Part shown: positions 12,116 to 20,132 of the stretch, one piece after another
Layout of the letters: every line of letters begins with the position of its first letter
Numbering within the stretch: position 1 is the stretch's first letter
Virus record (IMG/VR): IMGVR_UViG_3300025889_000873
Span: 1 to 25,228 of that record
DNA from: a virus
Strand: one strand, 5' to 3'
Length of the DNA: 25,228 bases
Program-made: the position numbers and the translations under genes
Notes under the pieces: model-generated
Seen by the model: only the letters and a program-made list of their open reading frames with translations
What the model was told of the DNA's origin: nothing
The model's database searches: none

Positions 12116-14389
12116 ATGGGAATTTTAGATATTTTTAGACGAAAGAACGAAATCAACTTCAACGAAGGACCGCAGCGCGTCAAGGTTTCGCCTCATGTCG
12201 AGGAAGTCGGTTCGTCGGGAACGGAATTAATTTCGGGTATTCTTTCGGAGGAATATCTAAGCACACTTCAAGGTACGCAAGGCGCCGATATTTTCGATAA
12301 AATGCGCCGAAGCGATGCAAAACTTAAAATGGCATTAATGGCCGTGACAAATCCAATTAAAGGCGCGAAATGGTCCGTTGACGCGGTATCCGATAATACC
12401 GAAGACCAGGTGAAAGCCGATTTTATCGATCACGTTTTCTTTAACGATCACGACAAATCATGGCGTGGGCTGTTACATGAGATTTTAACCCTTGTTCCTT
12501 TTGGTTATTCCCTTTTTGAAAGGGTTCACAAAATCGAATCGGGTGTGCGTTGGGGGAAGGAGCGCGTTATATGTTACAAAACATTCGCGTTTCGTTCTCA
12601 AAGAACGATTGAAAATTGGAACCTGGACGATGACGGGATTTTGGAATCCGTTTCACAGTATGCGTTCGGCGATAATCAGAAGGTCGTGGACATTCCCGCG
12701 CAATTCTTGACCCTGTTTTCCCTTGATCGCGAGGGGGAAAACTTCGAAGGCGTCTCCATGCTTCGCCCATGCTACGGCGCATGGATGCGAAAAAATGTTT
12801 ATTTAAAATTGAACGCTATAGGACTAGAAAAATTTGCGGTTCCGACCCCGATCCTAACCGTTCCCGAAGGTCTTGAGGCGGGCGATCAATACGCGCAAGC
12901 GGTTAATGTACTTAAAAAATATCTAACCCACGAACAAAACTTTATTACTAAACCCGAAGGATGGGAACTAGATTTAAACACAAACCCTTATGATCCTTCT
13001 AAAGTTCAATCCGCAATCGACGCCGAAAACGCTGAAATGATAAATGCTTTTATGGCGAACTTCCTTTTATTGGGGCAATCCGGTTCGGGTTCCTATGCTT
13101 TAAGCGAAGATTTATCAGACTTCTTTTTAAGTGGGATTGAACATATCTCCGAACTAATTTGCGAAGTTTTAAACGACGGTCCGGTGAAAGAAATAATCGA
13201 TTTGAATTTTGGGCCTCAAAAGGAATATCCAAAAATAAAATGTTCAGGAATCCGTGACAAGGCAGGTAAAGAATTATCGGAAGTAATAAAAATGATGACC
13301 GAGTCAAAGGTCATTATTCCCGACGCGCGTTTGGAGGAATACGTTCGAATGCGTTATGATTTGCCGGAGGCTTCCACGGATGGGCAAAGAATCACGGACG
13401 ATTCGACGCCTCAACCCGTGGCCGAAGCGCAATTTTCCGAGAAAAAAAAAAGCGTTTTTTCGAGAGAGAAATTTAGCAACCCTAAAAAGTTGATCGATCA
13501 CTATGACGATGACTTAAAGGCGCTTTTGCAATTTCATCTTGACGCGATCGGTAAAGATAAGGCCACAAAATTATCTAAGGTCTTTAAGAATAACCCACCC
13601 GGAAAGCATATAAGCGAAGCAAAAAAGGTCGAATTTTCGGGCGTGGGTTCATTCAAGCTTGATTTGAAACTGGGTCTTGCAATAGTCGCAATCGAAGCAT
13701 TGAACCAAGTTCAAAACGAAGCGCCCCCCGAACTTAGAAAATATAAATTTGCCGAACCGGTCGAATTCTTCGGCTTCCATGAAGACACCGAAAAGGAAAA
13801 AAGAAGAAAACTCGAAAAGGCATTCGGAAAGCTTCCCCCTAAAGTTCGGGAAAACGTTATTAATCAAGCCGACCTTTTGAGCGAAGCCCAATTAAATGAT
13901 CTTAGCAAAACCCTTTCCTTTCACTATACAAACAGCGTTGCCACAATGCGAAATCATAGGGAGCTAGAACAAGAACTTTTTGATGTCGTGGATTCGGTTG
14001 TTATAGGTCCGGCCGTTTATGTCGGCGCGACTAATATTGTTTCATCCGTTATTAATGCAACGCGAAATTCCTTTTTCTTCGCGCCCGATGTTTACGAGTC
14101 AATCGAGGTTTTAACTTTTGAAAATCCAAACCCCAAAACTGATATTTGCACAAATTTAAAGGGGAAAACATTTTACCCGGATCAACCGGGCGCGTCGAGA
14201 TACCTTCCCCCGTTGCATCATAATTGCAAATCATATTTGGTTCCTGGTTTTGTCGGTCAAAAAAACCCGAAGCCGAATCCCGGAGGATTAAGACCCACGG
14301 GAACGGAAAAACAAATCGAGACAATGGAAAAACAAATTAAGTTTGGTGAAGACTTGACGAAAATAACTGATGGGGAAAATATCGGATAA
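12116..14389 (+). CDS. Portal protein fused to a MuF-type minor head domain
   Basis: The ATG at 12116 is preferred over the in-frame TTG at 12104 because MGILDIF is a typical portal opening. Residues about 1-440 form a Mu gp29/DUF935-like portal: 'LLHEILTLVPFGYSLFERVHK', then 'FAVPTPILTVPEG' and 'MANFLLLGQSGSGSYAL'. After a charged linker with EKKKSVF, residues about 590-757 resemble the MuF (Mu gp30) minor head domain, with 'TDICTNLKGKTF' (Cys near 677) and 'PPLHHNCKSYLVP' (near 697-710). In Mu these are two genes; here they form one 757-residue chain. The portal ring is the DNA gate at the head vertex, and the MuF part may be carried into the virion. Confidence 0.9.
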   Translation: MGILDIFRRKNEINFNEGPQRVKVSPHVEEVGSSGTELISGILSEEYLSTLQGTQGADIFDKMRRSDAKLKMALMAVTNPIKGAKWSVDAVSDNTEDQVKADFIDHVFFNDHDKSWRGLLHEILTLVPFGYSLFERVHKIESGVRWGKERVICYKTFAFRSQRTIENWNLDDDGILESVSQYAFGDNQKVVDIPAQFLTLFSLDREGENFEGVSMLRPCYGAWMRKNVYLKLNAIGLEKFAVPTPILTVPEGLEAGDQYAQAVNVLKKYLTHEQNFITKPEGWELDLNTNPYDPSKVQSAIDAENAEMINAFMANFLLLGQSGSGSYALSEDLSDFFLSGIEHISELICEVLNDGPVKEIIDLNFGPQKEYPKIKCSGIRDKAGKELSEVIKMMTESKVIIPDARLEEYVRMRYDLPEASTDGQRITDDSTPQPVAEAQFSEKKKSVFSREKFSNPKKLIDHYDDDLKALLQFHLDAIGKDKATKLSKVFKNNPPGKHISEAKKVEFSGVGSFKLDLKLGLAIVAIEALNQVQNEAPPELRKYKFAEPVEFFGFHEDTEKEKRRKLEKAFGKLPPKVRENVINQADLLSEAQLNDLSKTLSFHYTNSVATMRNHRELEQELFDVVDSVVIGPAVYVGATNIVSSVINATRNSFFFAPDVYESIEVLTFENPNPKTDICTNLKGKTFYPDQPGASRYLPPLHHNCKSYLVPGFVGQKNPKPNPGGLRPTGTEKQIETMEKQIKFGEDLTKITDGENIG

Positions 14390-15422
14390 TATGGATTTCA
14401 GATTCCCCCCCATCGAAATTAAGTTCGACGAACAACTAAGGTCTGTTTTAGAACGGAACACGAACACGGAAAACGTTAGGGTTCCCGACCGGGTTCAACT
14501 CTTGCGCGTCGGCACTTTTCATCACGCCCAATTCGGCGAAATTAAAGTGACCGAATCGATGCTTCATCGAATGCGAGACAATTTCGAAAAAAAGGTTCGG
14601 GGAATTGACCTTGCGATCGACTATAAACACGACTCCGAAGCCGAAGCCGCCGGATGGATTCGAAACCTTGAACTTCACGAAGGCGAAAAGGGTTTGGAAT
14701 TATGGGCCGTAGTCGATTGGACCGCAAAGGGTGAGAAGAAATTGCACGAAAAGGAATTCCGATACCTAAGTGCCGACTTCGCAATGGATTATAAAGACAA
14801 CGAAAGTTTAATCAGTTTTGGACCGACGCTATTCGGCGCGGGTTTAACTAATCGCCCGGTCGTAAAGAATATGCAAGCGGCCGTGGCATTAATGGAAACA
14901 AAGGAAACCGAAATGAAAAAAGAAGAAATGTCTGAGGAATTAATGGAAGACAAAAAGGAAGAACTTCAAGAGGAAATGAAGGAAGACAAAAAAGAGGAAA
15001 TGGCCGAAGAACTTCCTGAAGAAAAAAAAGAGGAAGAAGAACCTAAAGAGGAAGAAGAAAAACCCGACATGGAAAAAATGGTCGAGGAACTTAAAAAGAA
15101 AATTGAGGAACTTGAAGCCGAGAACATGAAATTAAAAGGCGAGGCTCAACTTTCCGAGAAAAATTCAAAGTTTGATGTTCTTTTGTCCGAAGGAAAGTGC
15201 GTTGAAGCACAGCGCGATGCGTACATTGAGGGCGACCTGGTCAAGTTTAGCGAACTAGCCGGATCGGTTAACCTAAAGGCAAAAGGAAACGAATCAAAAG
15301 TTCAAAAAGATGATCGCGACCTTGATACTCGAATTGTCGAACTAGCAGACAAAATCAAAAAAGAACAAAACCTAAACCACGTTGATGCGATCACTAAGGC
15401 CGTTCATCAACTAACCGAATAA
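14370..15422 (+). CDS. Mu gpI-like capsid maturation protease with scaffold region
   Basis: Residues about 35-180 match the Mu I-protein pattern: 'IDLAIDYKHDSEAEAAGWI' and 'FRYLSADFAMDY', in which His87 and Ser134 are candidate catalytic residues. The second half is a very acidic, Glu/Lys-rich coiled coil (about residues 182-255), as expected of a scaffold around which the capsid assembles before digestion. The final part (STKFDV-like to the end) is helical. The ATG at 14370 overlaps the portal gene by 20 nt. An ATG at 14391, right after the portal stop, would give a protein 7 residues shorter; neither has a strong ribosome site. Confidence 0.88.
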   Translation: MGKISDNMDFRFPPIEIKFDEQLRSVLERNTNTENVRVPDRVQLLRVGTFHHAQFGEIKVTESMLHRMRDNFEKKVRGIDLAIDYKHDSEAEAAGWIRNLELHEGEKGLELWAVVDWTAKGEKKLHEKEFRYLSADFAMDYKDNESLISFGPTLFGAGLTNRPVVKNMQAAVALMETKETEMKKEEMSEELMEDKKEELQEEMKEDKKEEMAEELPEEKKEEEEPKEEEEKPDMEKMVEELKKKIEELEAENMKLKGEAQLSEKNSKFDVLLSEGKCVEAQRDAYIEGDLVKFSELAGSVNLKAKGNESKVQKDDRDLDTRIVELADKIKKEQNLNHVDAITKAVHQLTE

Positions 15423-15440
15423 ACCAGGAGAAAACAAAAA

Positions 15441-15821
15441 ATGGCTTCAACTAAAGCACCCGAAATTTTGACTTTTTTCGCCGACGCTGCAATCGCTAAG
15501 GGAAAGGCCGTGAAAATCGGTTCCGACTCTAAGCACGTTGCGCTAGGCGTTCTAAATACTGACCGTTGTTGCGGTCTTGCTCAAAGCGCAAGCGCCGCCG
15601 CCGAAGAACTTATCGAAGTTGCACTCCCAGGAGGAGGCGCAAAGGCACTTCTAGGCGAAACCGTTGCCGCCGGCGATGACCTTGTGTCTCACACCGATGG
15701 AACACTTGTTAAACCAAATGCAGCCGGTGACGAAATTATCGCGCGCGCTATGGATTCCGGGGTTTCCGGTGACCTTATCGACGTGATTGTGGTTGTTTCT
15801 AGCGCAAGTGCAGCACAATAA
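15441..15821 (+). CDS. Capsid decoration/stabilisation protein, DUF2190-like
   Basis: A strong ribosome site AGGAG precedes the ATG. The 126-residue product is Ala/Gly/Val-rich and strand-rich: 'FADAAIAKGKAVKIGSDSKHVALGV', 'AAGDDLVSHTDGTLVKPN' and 'IARAMDSGVSGDLIDVIV'. This matches the small beta-barrel proteins (DUF2190 type) placed between protease/scaffold and major capsid genes, which cap or stabilise the capsid shell. It and the following capsid gene have almost identical ribosome sites, fitting equal, high output. Confidence 0.78.
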   Translation: MASTKAPEILTFFADAAIAKGKAVKIGSDSKHVALGVLNTDRCCGLAQSASAAAEELIEVALPGGGAKALLGETVAAGDDLVSHTDGTLVKPNAAGDEIIARAMDSGVSGDLIDVIVVVSSASAAQ

Positions 15822-15851
15822 TTTTTTTAAATAAATAGGAGAAAATAAAAA

Positions 15852-16787
15852 ATGTCTCAAATGAACGCACAAGTCGATAAATTACTAACGGAAGTATCCG
15901 ACGGATATGTACCTGAAGGTTTTATTTGTGAGCAACTTCTACCAGTTGTTAAGGTTAAGCAATTCAGCGGATTACTCGGCGCCTATGGTGATTCTCACCT
16001 TAGAATCGAATCATCCGTATTGGGTGGACGCGGTGAAGCTAGAAGGGTTGAGTCGGTTACTCGCTCAACTTCTCAATACTTGATCGATAGTCACGCACTC
16101 GAAGAAATTCTCACTCCAAGGGATTACATTAACAGCGATAAGCCTTTCGACGCTGAACGCGATACGGTTATGGCCCTTAACACTATGCTTTACCTTGAAA
16201 AAGAAAAAGCACTCGCCGACTCACTAGGCGATACCGCCGTCTTGACTCAAAACACGACCTTGAGTGGAACAAGTCAATACAGCGATTATACAAACAGCGA
16301 TCCCCTGGCCGACTTTTCAGTCGCTAGGAAAACGGTTCATGCCGCCGTGGGTAAAGCACCTGACACAGCCGTTATGTCATGGGATGTTTTCGATACACTC
16401 CGTTTTCACCCTGGAATCCTCGACGCGCTTGGATTCAGCGCCAACCGCGCCGGAATGCTCGAACAGTCTGAACTTGCCCGCGCCCTAAATGTAAAGAGAA
16501 TCCTTATTGGGGAAGCTCAATACAATAGTGCGAAGGAAGGTCAATCTGATGTCCGTTCCGATGTTTGGGGAAAGAACATCATTTTCGCCGTTGCACCCGC
16601 AAAAGCCGAAAAATATCAGACTTCGCTAGGGTATCGCATGGAGTTAATGGGCAAGGGACCGCGACGCGTTTATAAAACCCGCGTTGATAACCCTCCCGAA
16701 TCCACGCGCCTAATCGTTGCCGACGATTATCAGCAACTTTTAAGCAAGACCTCGGCGGCTTATCTTATTAAAGACGCCATCGCTTAA
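15852..16787 (+). CDS. Major capsid protein (HK97-type fold expected)
   Basis: The 311-residue product follows the decoration gene with a strong AGGAG site. Features typical of capsid proteins include 'EGFICEQLLPVVKV' near the N-terminus, 'FDAERDTVMALNTMLYLEKEKALAD', 'VMSWDVFDTLRFHPGILDALGF' and 'LARALNVKRILIGEAQYNSAKEGQ', then 'DVWGKNIIFAVAP'. Position after portal, protease/scaffold and decoration protein supports the call. There is no obvious N-terminal delta domain, which agrees with a separate scaffold. Codon choice leans to preferred codons (for example more CTC and CTT leucines) compared with neighbours, as for a high-copy protein. A terminator hairpin follows. Confidence 0.9.
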   Translation: MSQMNAQVDKLLTEVSDGYVPEGFICEQLLPVVKVKQFSGLLGAYGDSHLRIESSVLGGRGEARRVESVTRSTSQYLIDSHALEEILTPRDYINSDKPFDAERDTVMALNTMLYLEKEKALADSLGDTAVLTQNTTLSGTSQYSDYTNSDPLADFSVARKTVHAAVGKAPDTAVMSWDVFDTLRFHPGILDALGFSANRAGMLEQSELARALNVKRILIGEAQYNSAKEGQSDVRSDVWGKNIIFAVAPAKAEKYQTSLGYRMELMGKGPRRVYKTRVDNPPESTRLIVADDYQQLLSKTSAAYLIKDAIA

Positions 16788-16805
16788 TTATAATTAAGTA
16801 AAACA

Positions 16806-16853
16806 GGGGCGCGCGCCTACCTAGCCAATTCACCGCGCGCCCCTTCACTTTTT
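16806..16853 (+). terminator. Terminator after the major capsid gene
   Basis: GGGGCGCGCG at 16806-16815 pairs perfectly with CGCGCGCCCC at 16834-16843 (10 bp), followed by TTCAC and six T at 16848-16853. Placed 19 nt after the capsid stop and with no new promoter visible downstream, it probably lets only part of the transcripts continue. Confidence 0.75.
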
Positions 16854-16867
16854 TCGGAAGGTTTTTT

Positions 16868-17077
16868 ATGTTTATTTGCAATCGAAATTTTAACGATGGA
16901 ACCGGTCCTTATCTTAAAGGCGACGTTTACCAGGGAACCGGTGAACTATTGGAAAAATGCATTCAGCGGGGATGGATTGACGAAGTTAAAAAACCCGAAG
17001 CGCCTAAGATGGAAGGAAAATCCGAAATCTTAGAAGAAAAGCCTAAGAAAAAAAGAAAAAAGAAAAAAGAGGATTAA
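16868..17077 (+). CDS. Small protein with very basic C-terminus (69 aa)
   Basis: It has a GGAAGG site 7 nt before the ATG. The first 40 residues form a compact segment (FICNRNFNDGTGPYLKGDVYQGT...CIQRGWID), a pattern I recall from short proteins that follow the capsid gene in some phages. The last 15 residues are nearly all Lys/Arg with a final ED, suggesting contact with DNA inside the head or with an acidic partner. It could be a head-completion or internal protein. The function is not established. Confidence 0.65.
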   Translation: MFICNRNFNDGTGPYLKGDVYQGTGELLEKCIQRGWIDEVKKPEAPKMEGKSEILEEKPKKKRKKKKED

Positions 17078-17080
17078 GGA

Positions 17081-17512
17081 TTGGCATATTGTCTTAATTC
17101 CGACATAGCTTCGGAGTTTAAAAATATCACTTTCAACGCTTCAACTTCGGTCACGGATACCGAAGTTGATGAATTGATCGCGCAATCGGACGAAATTATT
17201 GATGGGTATTTGACTAATAAATACACCGTACCGATCACGGGCGTTAAAGCCTTAAAAGTTGTGAAAAGAATTTCGATTGGCCTAACCGTTCAACGACTGA
17301 TTCCTATTTTAAGGGTAAAAACCGGGGTTGATAAACTAGACCAGGACACGCAATCCATTTCGACGAATGCCGAAAGGCTTTTGAAAGATATTATTTCAGG
17401 ATCACTCGACCTTTCCGATGCTGAAAAAGCCTCAACCGGCCAGGGTTTCAAATCTTATGCGAATGATAACTCTCTTGAACATAAATTTCAGCGCGGAATC
17501 GATCAATGGTGA
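17081..17512 (+). CDS. Head-tail connector, Mu gp36-like (DUF1320)
   Basis: It starts with TTG at 17081, with GAGG about 8 nt upstream. The 143-residue product shows the gp36/DUF1320 layout: a short N-terminal segment (AYCLNSDI), 'VDELIAQSDEIIDGYLTNKYTVPI' and then helices ending in 'DIISGSLDLSDA'. These proteins sit between the portal and the tail, forming an adaptor ring. It is followed within 6 nt by a gpG-like gene, the usual connector order. Confidence 0.85.
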   Translation: MAYCLNSDIASEFKNITFNASTSVTDTEVDELIAQSDEIIDGYLTNKYTVPITGVKALKVVKRISIGLTVQRLIPILRVKTGVDKLDQDTQSISTNAERLLKDIISGSLDLSDAEKASTGQGFKSYANDNSLEHKFQRGIDQW

Positions 17513-17518
17513 TTCGCC

Positions 17519-18019
17519 GTGACAAAATACGAAATAGATGACCGCGCAAGTTTAGACCGGGCAATTAAAAAAGCGCAAAAAGATTGCGCCGATTTGCGCG
17601 GGGCATTCTCCGAAATAGCCCGATCCTTTTATAAGTACCGTTCCGATATTTGGAACCTTAAAGGTCCAGGATTATTTGACGATTTATCGCCTAAATATAA
17701 AAAGCAAAAGGAAGGCGACGTCGGTTTTGTTTATCCTATCCTGGTTCGTGACGGTGCTTTAAAAGCGGCAATGATTGGCGGCGGGAACCGATGGAACAAC
17801 GGCGGGAACCTAACCATAATCGGGAAGCAATTCGCCGTTTTGGGAGTTCGCGATGAAGTAATCCCTTATGCAAAATTCCATCAACGTGGAACGTCAAAAA
17901 TGCCCGCGCGCCCCTTCCTGTTTATAGGGGAAGGAAACGAAATTAAGACTTATAAAAATATATTGAAAACCTGGTCCGTTAAACAGGCCACAAAATCGGG
18001 GGTGTTTAAACGTGGCTAA
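17519..18019 (+). CDS. Tail completion / virion morphogenesis protein, Mu gpG-like
   Basis: It starts with GTG at 17519. The 166-residue product has the family's landmarks: 'FDDLSPKYKKQK', 'YPILVRDGALKAAM', 'YAKFHQRGTSKMPARPFLFIG' near the C-terminus. The 'PARPF' motif is characteristic of Mu gpG/phage S-type tail completion proteins, which join tail and head. It overlaps the next gene by 8 nt, so both are likely translated in series. Confidence 0.85.
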   Translation: MTKYEIDDRASLDRAIKKAQKDCADLRGAFSEIARSFYKYRSDIWNLKGPGLFDDLSPKYKKQKEGDVGFVYPILVRDGALKAAMIGGGNRWNNGGNLTIIGKQFAVLGVRDEVIPYAKFHQRGTSKMPARPFLFIGEGNEIKTYKNILKTWSVKQATKSGVFKRG

Positions 18020-18488
18020 ATATGACATTGAAAACTTTTTTAATGACCTGGAAACCTATTTGAAGTCGAGTCTTAATAGTAAAATCACGGAAATAAACAC
18101 GGAAAAAAACGACGGAATTACATTAAACCCCGTTGCTAATGATGCTTATTTTTTCTTGAACCTGGATGAATCGGTCGCGAATTATGACCCCTTCATTTTT
18201 TACACCATTGCGGGCGTGGAATCGGACGGAATAGGACCCCACACCGGAAAGAGTTATTTGATCGACGTTGCCTTGATTATGTCTAACCCTGGGAATGACG
18301 CGGATGCTCGCTCGCGCACGCTTCGTTATCATCGCGCCTTAGAAGAATTAATAGAGAGCGCCTTTTCAAAAATTACTGACTCCATTAATTTAAAGGTAAA
18401 TAGTTTGGAACCCGTGACGTTCGCCTCGCAGGAAGACTCGCGCCTTTTTCGCGCCGTGGGCGTCCAATTAAGTTTTAGTTTAAGCTAA
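18012..18488 (+). CDS. Tail terminator-like protein (158 aa)
   Basis: It begins with GTG at 18012 inside the gpG-like gene. The size (158 aa), the alternating strands and helices (YLIDVALIM, RTLRYHRALEELIESAF, 'FRAVGVQLSFSL' as a C-terminal strand) and position directly before the major tail protein fit a tail terminator or minor tail protein that caps the tube. No exact family is recognised, so the call rests on gene order and fold-like features. Confidence 0.7.
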   Translation: MAKYDIENFFNDLETYLKSSLNSKITEINTEKNDGITLNPVANDAYFFLNLDESVANYDPFIFYTIAGVESDGIGPHTGKSYLIDVALIMSNPGNDADARSRTLRYHRALEELIESAFSKITDSINLKVNSLEPVTFASQEDSRLFRAVGVQLSFSLS

Positions 18489-18506
18489 ACGAAAGGAAAT
18501 TTTAAA

Positions 18507-19394
18507 ATGGCATTATCAGACCCACGAAGTATTTTCGGAGTTCATTCCGTTTCTGCATACGATAGAACAACCCGCGAATTTAAGGGAATCCTAAAGGTTT
18601 TAGGTTCCTCCTCACTCACGATCAATTCGGAGATGTCCCCACTAACCGGTGGGTCATCGAAATTCCCATGGCACATTGAAGACGGCGCAATGACCGCCGA
18701 ACTTGCTCTGACTTTTCGTCAATATGACTCCTGGATTTACGAATTATTTTTAGGCAAGGCCGCGACCGACATTTCGGCCGAAGCAAGCGGAAACGTTTCT
18801 ACTCTTGAGAACACCGTTGGAACTTCAGTTTTTGATGCCACAACCGGTATCGCCTCAATCGCCGCCGAATCCGGCCAGGAATCGGAATTAAAGTTCGCGC
18901 ATTATGTTGTTAAGGCGGTTTCCGCAACCACTATCGACATTTACGCATCAAGTGACGCCGATTTCGGTCGTGGAACCCTTGAAGATTTCGAAAATGATCT
19001 ATTAAAAATCACTCCTTCACCCTTGACCGTATCGGGAACCGGCGGCGTTACTTCGGTAGCTAACTTCGGACTAGAAATCACCGGTGGAAGCGGCGCGGTC
19101 GCACTTGTAACCGATGACGTCGCAATCTTTAGAGTTCGACCCGTTCACACCGGCGGCGCAATGGAAGTTGTTATCGGAGGTCAATCCGACTCACTTCCCG
19201 AATTCGGCGCCGTTGTAATGGCGAAGAAAAGAGGGAATGGTGAGCTATTCGAAGCCGAACTGTACCGAGTTAAGGCTGCCGGGCTGCCTATCAACTTCAA
19301 TGAAAACGAATGGAGCGAGGCAAGCGTAACCGCACAGGCGTTTAATGACTCCGCACGCGGCGGAATTGGGCGATTCCGATTCGTTAAACCCTAA
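18507..19394 (+). CDS. Major tail (tube) protein
   Basis: The ATG has AAAGGAAA upstream. The 295-residue product starts MALSDPRSIFGVHSVSAYD, is Gly/Ala/Thr-rich and strand-rich, and has 'FPWHIEDGAMTAELALTFRQYDSWIYELFLGKA'. It ends with 'GELFEAELYRVKAAGLPINFNENEWSEASVTAQAF', a closing strand seen in tube proteins. The middle (residues about 95-215) looks like an inserted decorative domain, since basic tube proteins are shorter. Placement after the tail-terminator-like gene and before the chaperone/tape-measure genes confirms it. A strong terminator follows. Confidence 0.88.
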   Translation: MALSDPRSIFGVHSVSAYDRTTREFKGILKVLGSSSLTINSEMSPLTGGSSKFPWHIEDGAMTAELALTFRQYDSWIYELFLGKAATDISAEASGNVSTLENTVGTSVFDATTGIASIAAESGQESELKFAHYVVKAVSATTIDIYASSDADFGRGTLEDFENDLLKITPSPLTVSGTGGVTSVANFGLEITGGSGAVALVTDDVAIFRVRPVHTGGAMEVVIGGQSDSLPEFGAVVMAKKRGNGELFEAELYRVKAAGLPINFNENEWSEASVTAQAFNDSARGGIGRFRFVKP

Positions 19395-19410
19395 TTGATC
19401 GATTTAATTT

Positions 19411-19449
19411 CCCCCGCACTTGCTTTATGTTTAAGTGCGGGGGATTTTT
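19411..19449 (+). terminator. Strong intrinsic terminator after the major tail gene
   Basis: CCCCCGCACTT at 19411-19421 pairs perfectly with AAGTGCGGGGG at 19433-19443 (11 bp, 11-nt loop), followed by ATTTTTAT. It is 16 nt after the tail-protein stop. The 3' arm also supplies the only plausible ribosome site of the next gene. Confidence 0.88.
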
Positions 19450-19451
19450 AT

Positions 19452-20117
19452 ATGCAAAAACAAATCGAAGAACCGGAGCGAATTAGTATTTCCGAACCCG
19501 GTCAAAACCTTTTATCTTGCCCGTTCGCTACCGACTTAGGAAATGAACATGAAACGCGCGGGAATTATCCGGACGATTACCCAATGGGCGCGGTTATCCA
19601 TTACACGGCGGGCGAAGGTTCCGGGATGGGAACGGTTAACCAGGGGAAGCGCGACGGATTGGCCTATTGGGTTATTGATCGCGGGGGGGAAATTTTCCAA
19701 ACCCACCGCCTTGACCGTTGGGGTTATCACGCCGGTCGTTCTTATTATGGAGGCTTGGGAAAATCCGTTTCAAAAAGGCTTTTGGGAATTGAATTAATAT
19801 CAGCGGGAAAGTTGACGCAAGCCGGTCCAGGAAAGTTTTTAACCTGGTACGGGAAGTCAATCCTTCAAACGAATGTCCGAATGGTTGAAAGTCGGGACAA
19901 CATAATCGGCGGCGCTTATCATAAAATAACAAACGAACAATGCGACGCATTAATCACTCTTTTGATTTGGTTAAAAAATAATAATCCGGAAGTTTTTAGT
20001 TTCGAATATGTTATCGGACACGACGAAGCGGCCAGGGGAAGGAAAACCGATCCCGGCGGCGTGATCCCCTGGGCAATGCCCGAACTAAGGGAACACTTGA
20101 CTGAGTGGAACAAATAA
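19452..20117 (+). CDS. AmpD-like N-acetylmuramoyl-L-alanine amidase (endolysin or virion lysin)
   Basis: The 221-residue product is an Amidase_2 enzyme that cuts the bond between N-acetylmuramic acid and L-alanine in peptidoglycan. Zinc ligands and catalytic residues are visible: His50 in VIHYTAG, His190 in IGHDEA, Asp200 in KTDPGG, Lys198 and Glu114 in GIELIS. The His190-Lys198-Asp200 spacing equals AmpD's His154-Lys162-Asp164. The ATG at 19452 is chosen because the upstream in-frame TTG (19395) would translate the terminator hairpin. No signal peptide or binding domain is seen on this start. It sits between major tail protein and tail chaperone, not in a lysis cassette, so it may be a virion-linked lysin or an inserted moron. 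Confidence 0.92.
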   Translation: MQKQIEEPERISISEPGQNLLSCPFATDLGNEHETRGNYPDDYPMGAVIHYTAGEGSGMGTVNQGKRDGLAYWVIDRGGEIFQTHRLDRWGYHAGRSYYGGLGKSVSKRLLGIELISAGKLTQAGPGKFLTWYGKSILQTNVRMVESRDNIIGGAYHKITNEQCDALITLLIWLKNNNPEVFSFEYVIGHDEAARGRKTDPGGVIPWAMPELREHLTEWNK

Positions 20118-20132
20118 GATTATTTTTCGCTT

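Noticed and set aside
19395-19451. In-frame TTG start that would add a hydrophobic signal-peptide-like stretch (SPALALCLSA) to the amidase
   Set aside because: The codons coincide exactly with a perfect 11-bp terminator stem, there is no ribosome site before the TTG, and the amidase domain is complete from the ATG at 19452. The hydrophobic reading is probably a by-product of the hairpin.
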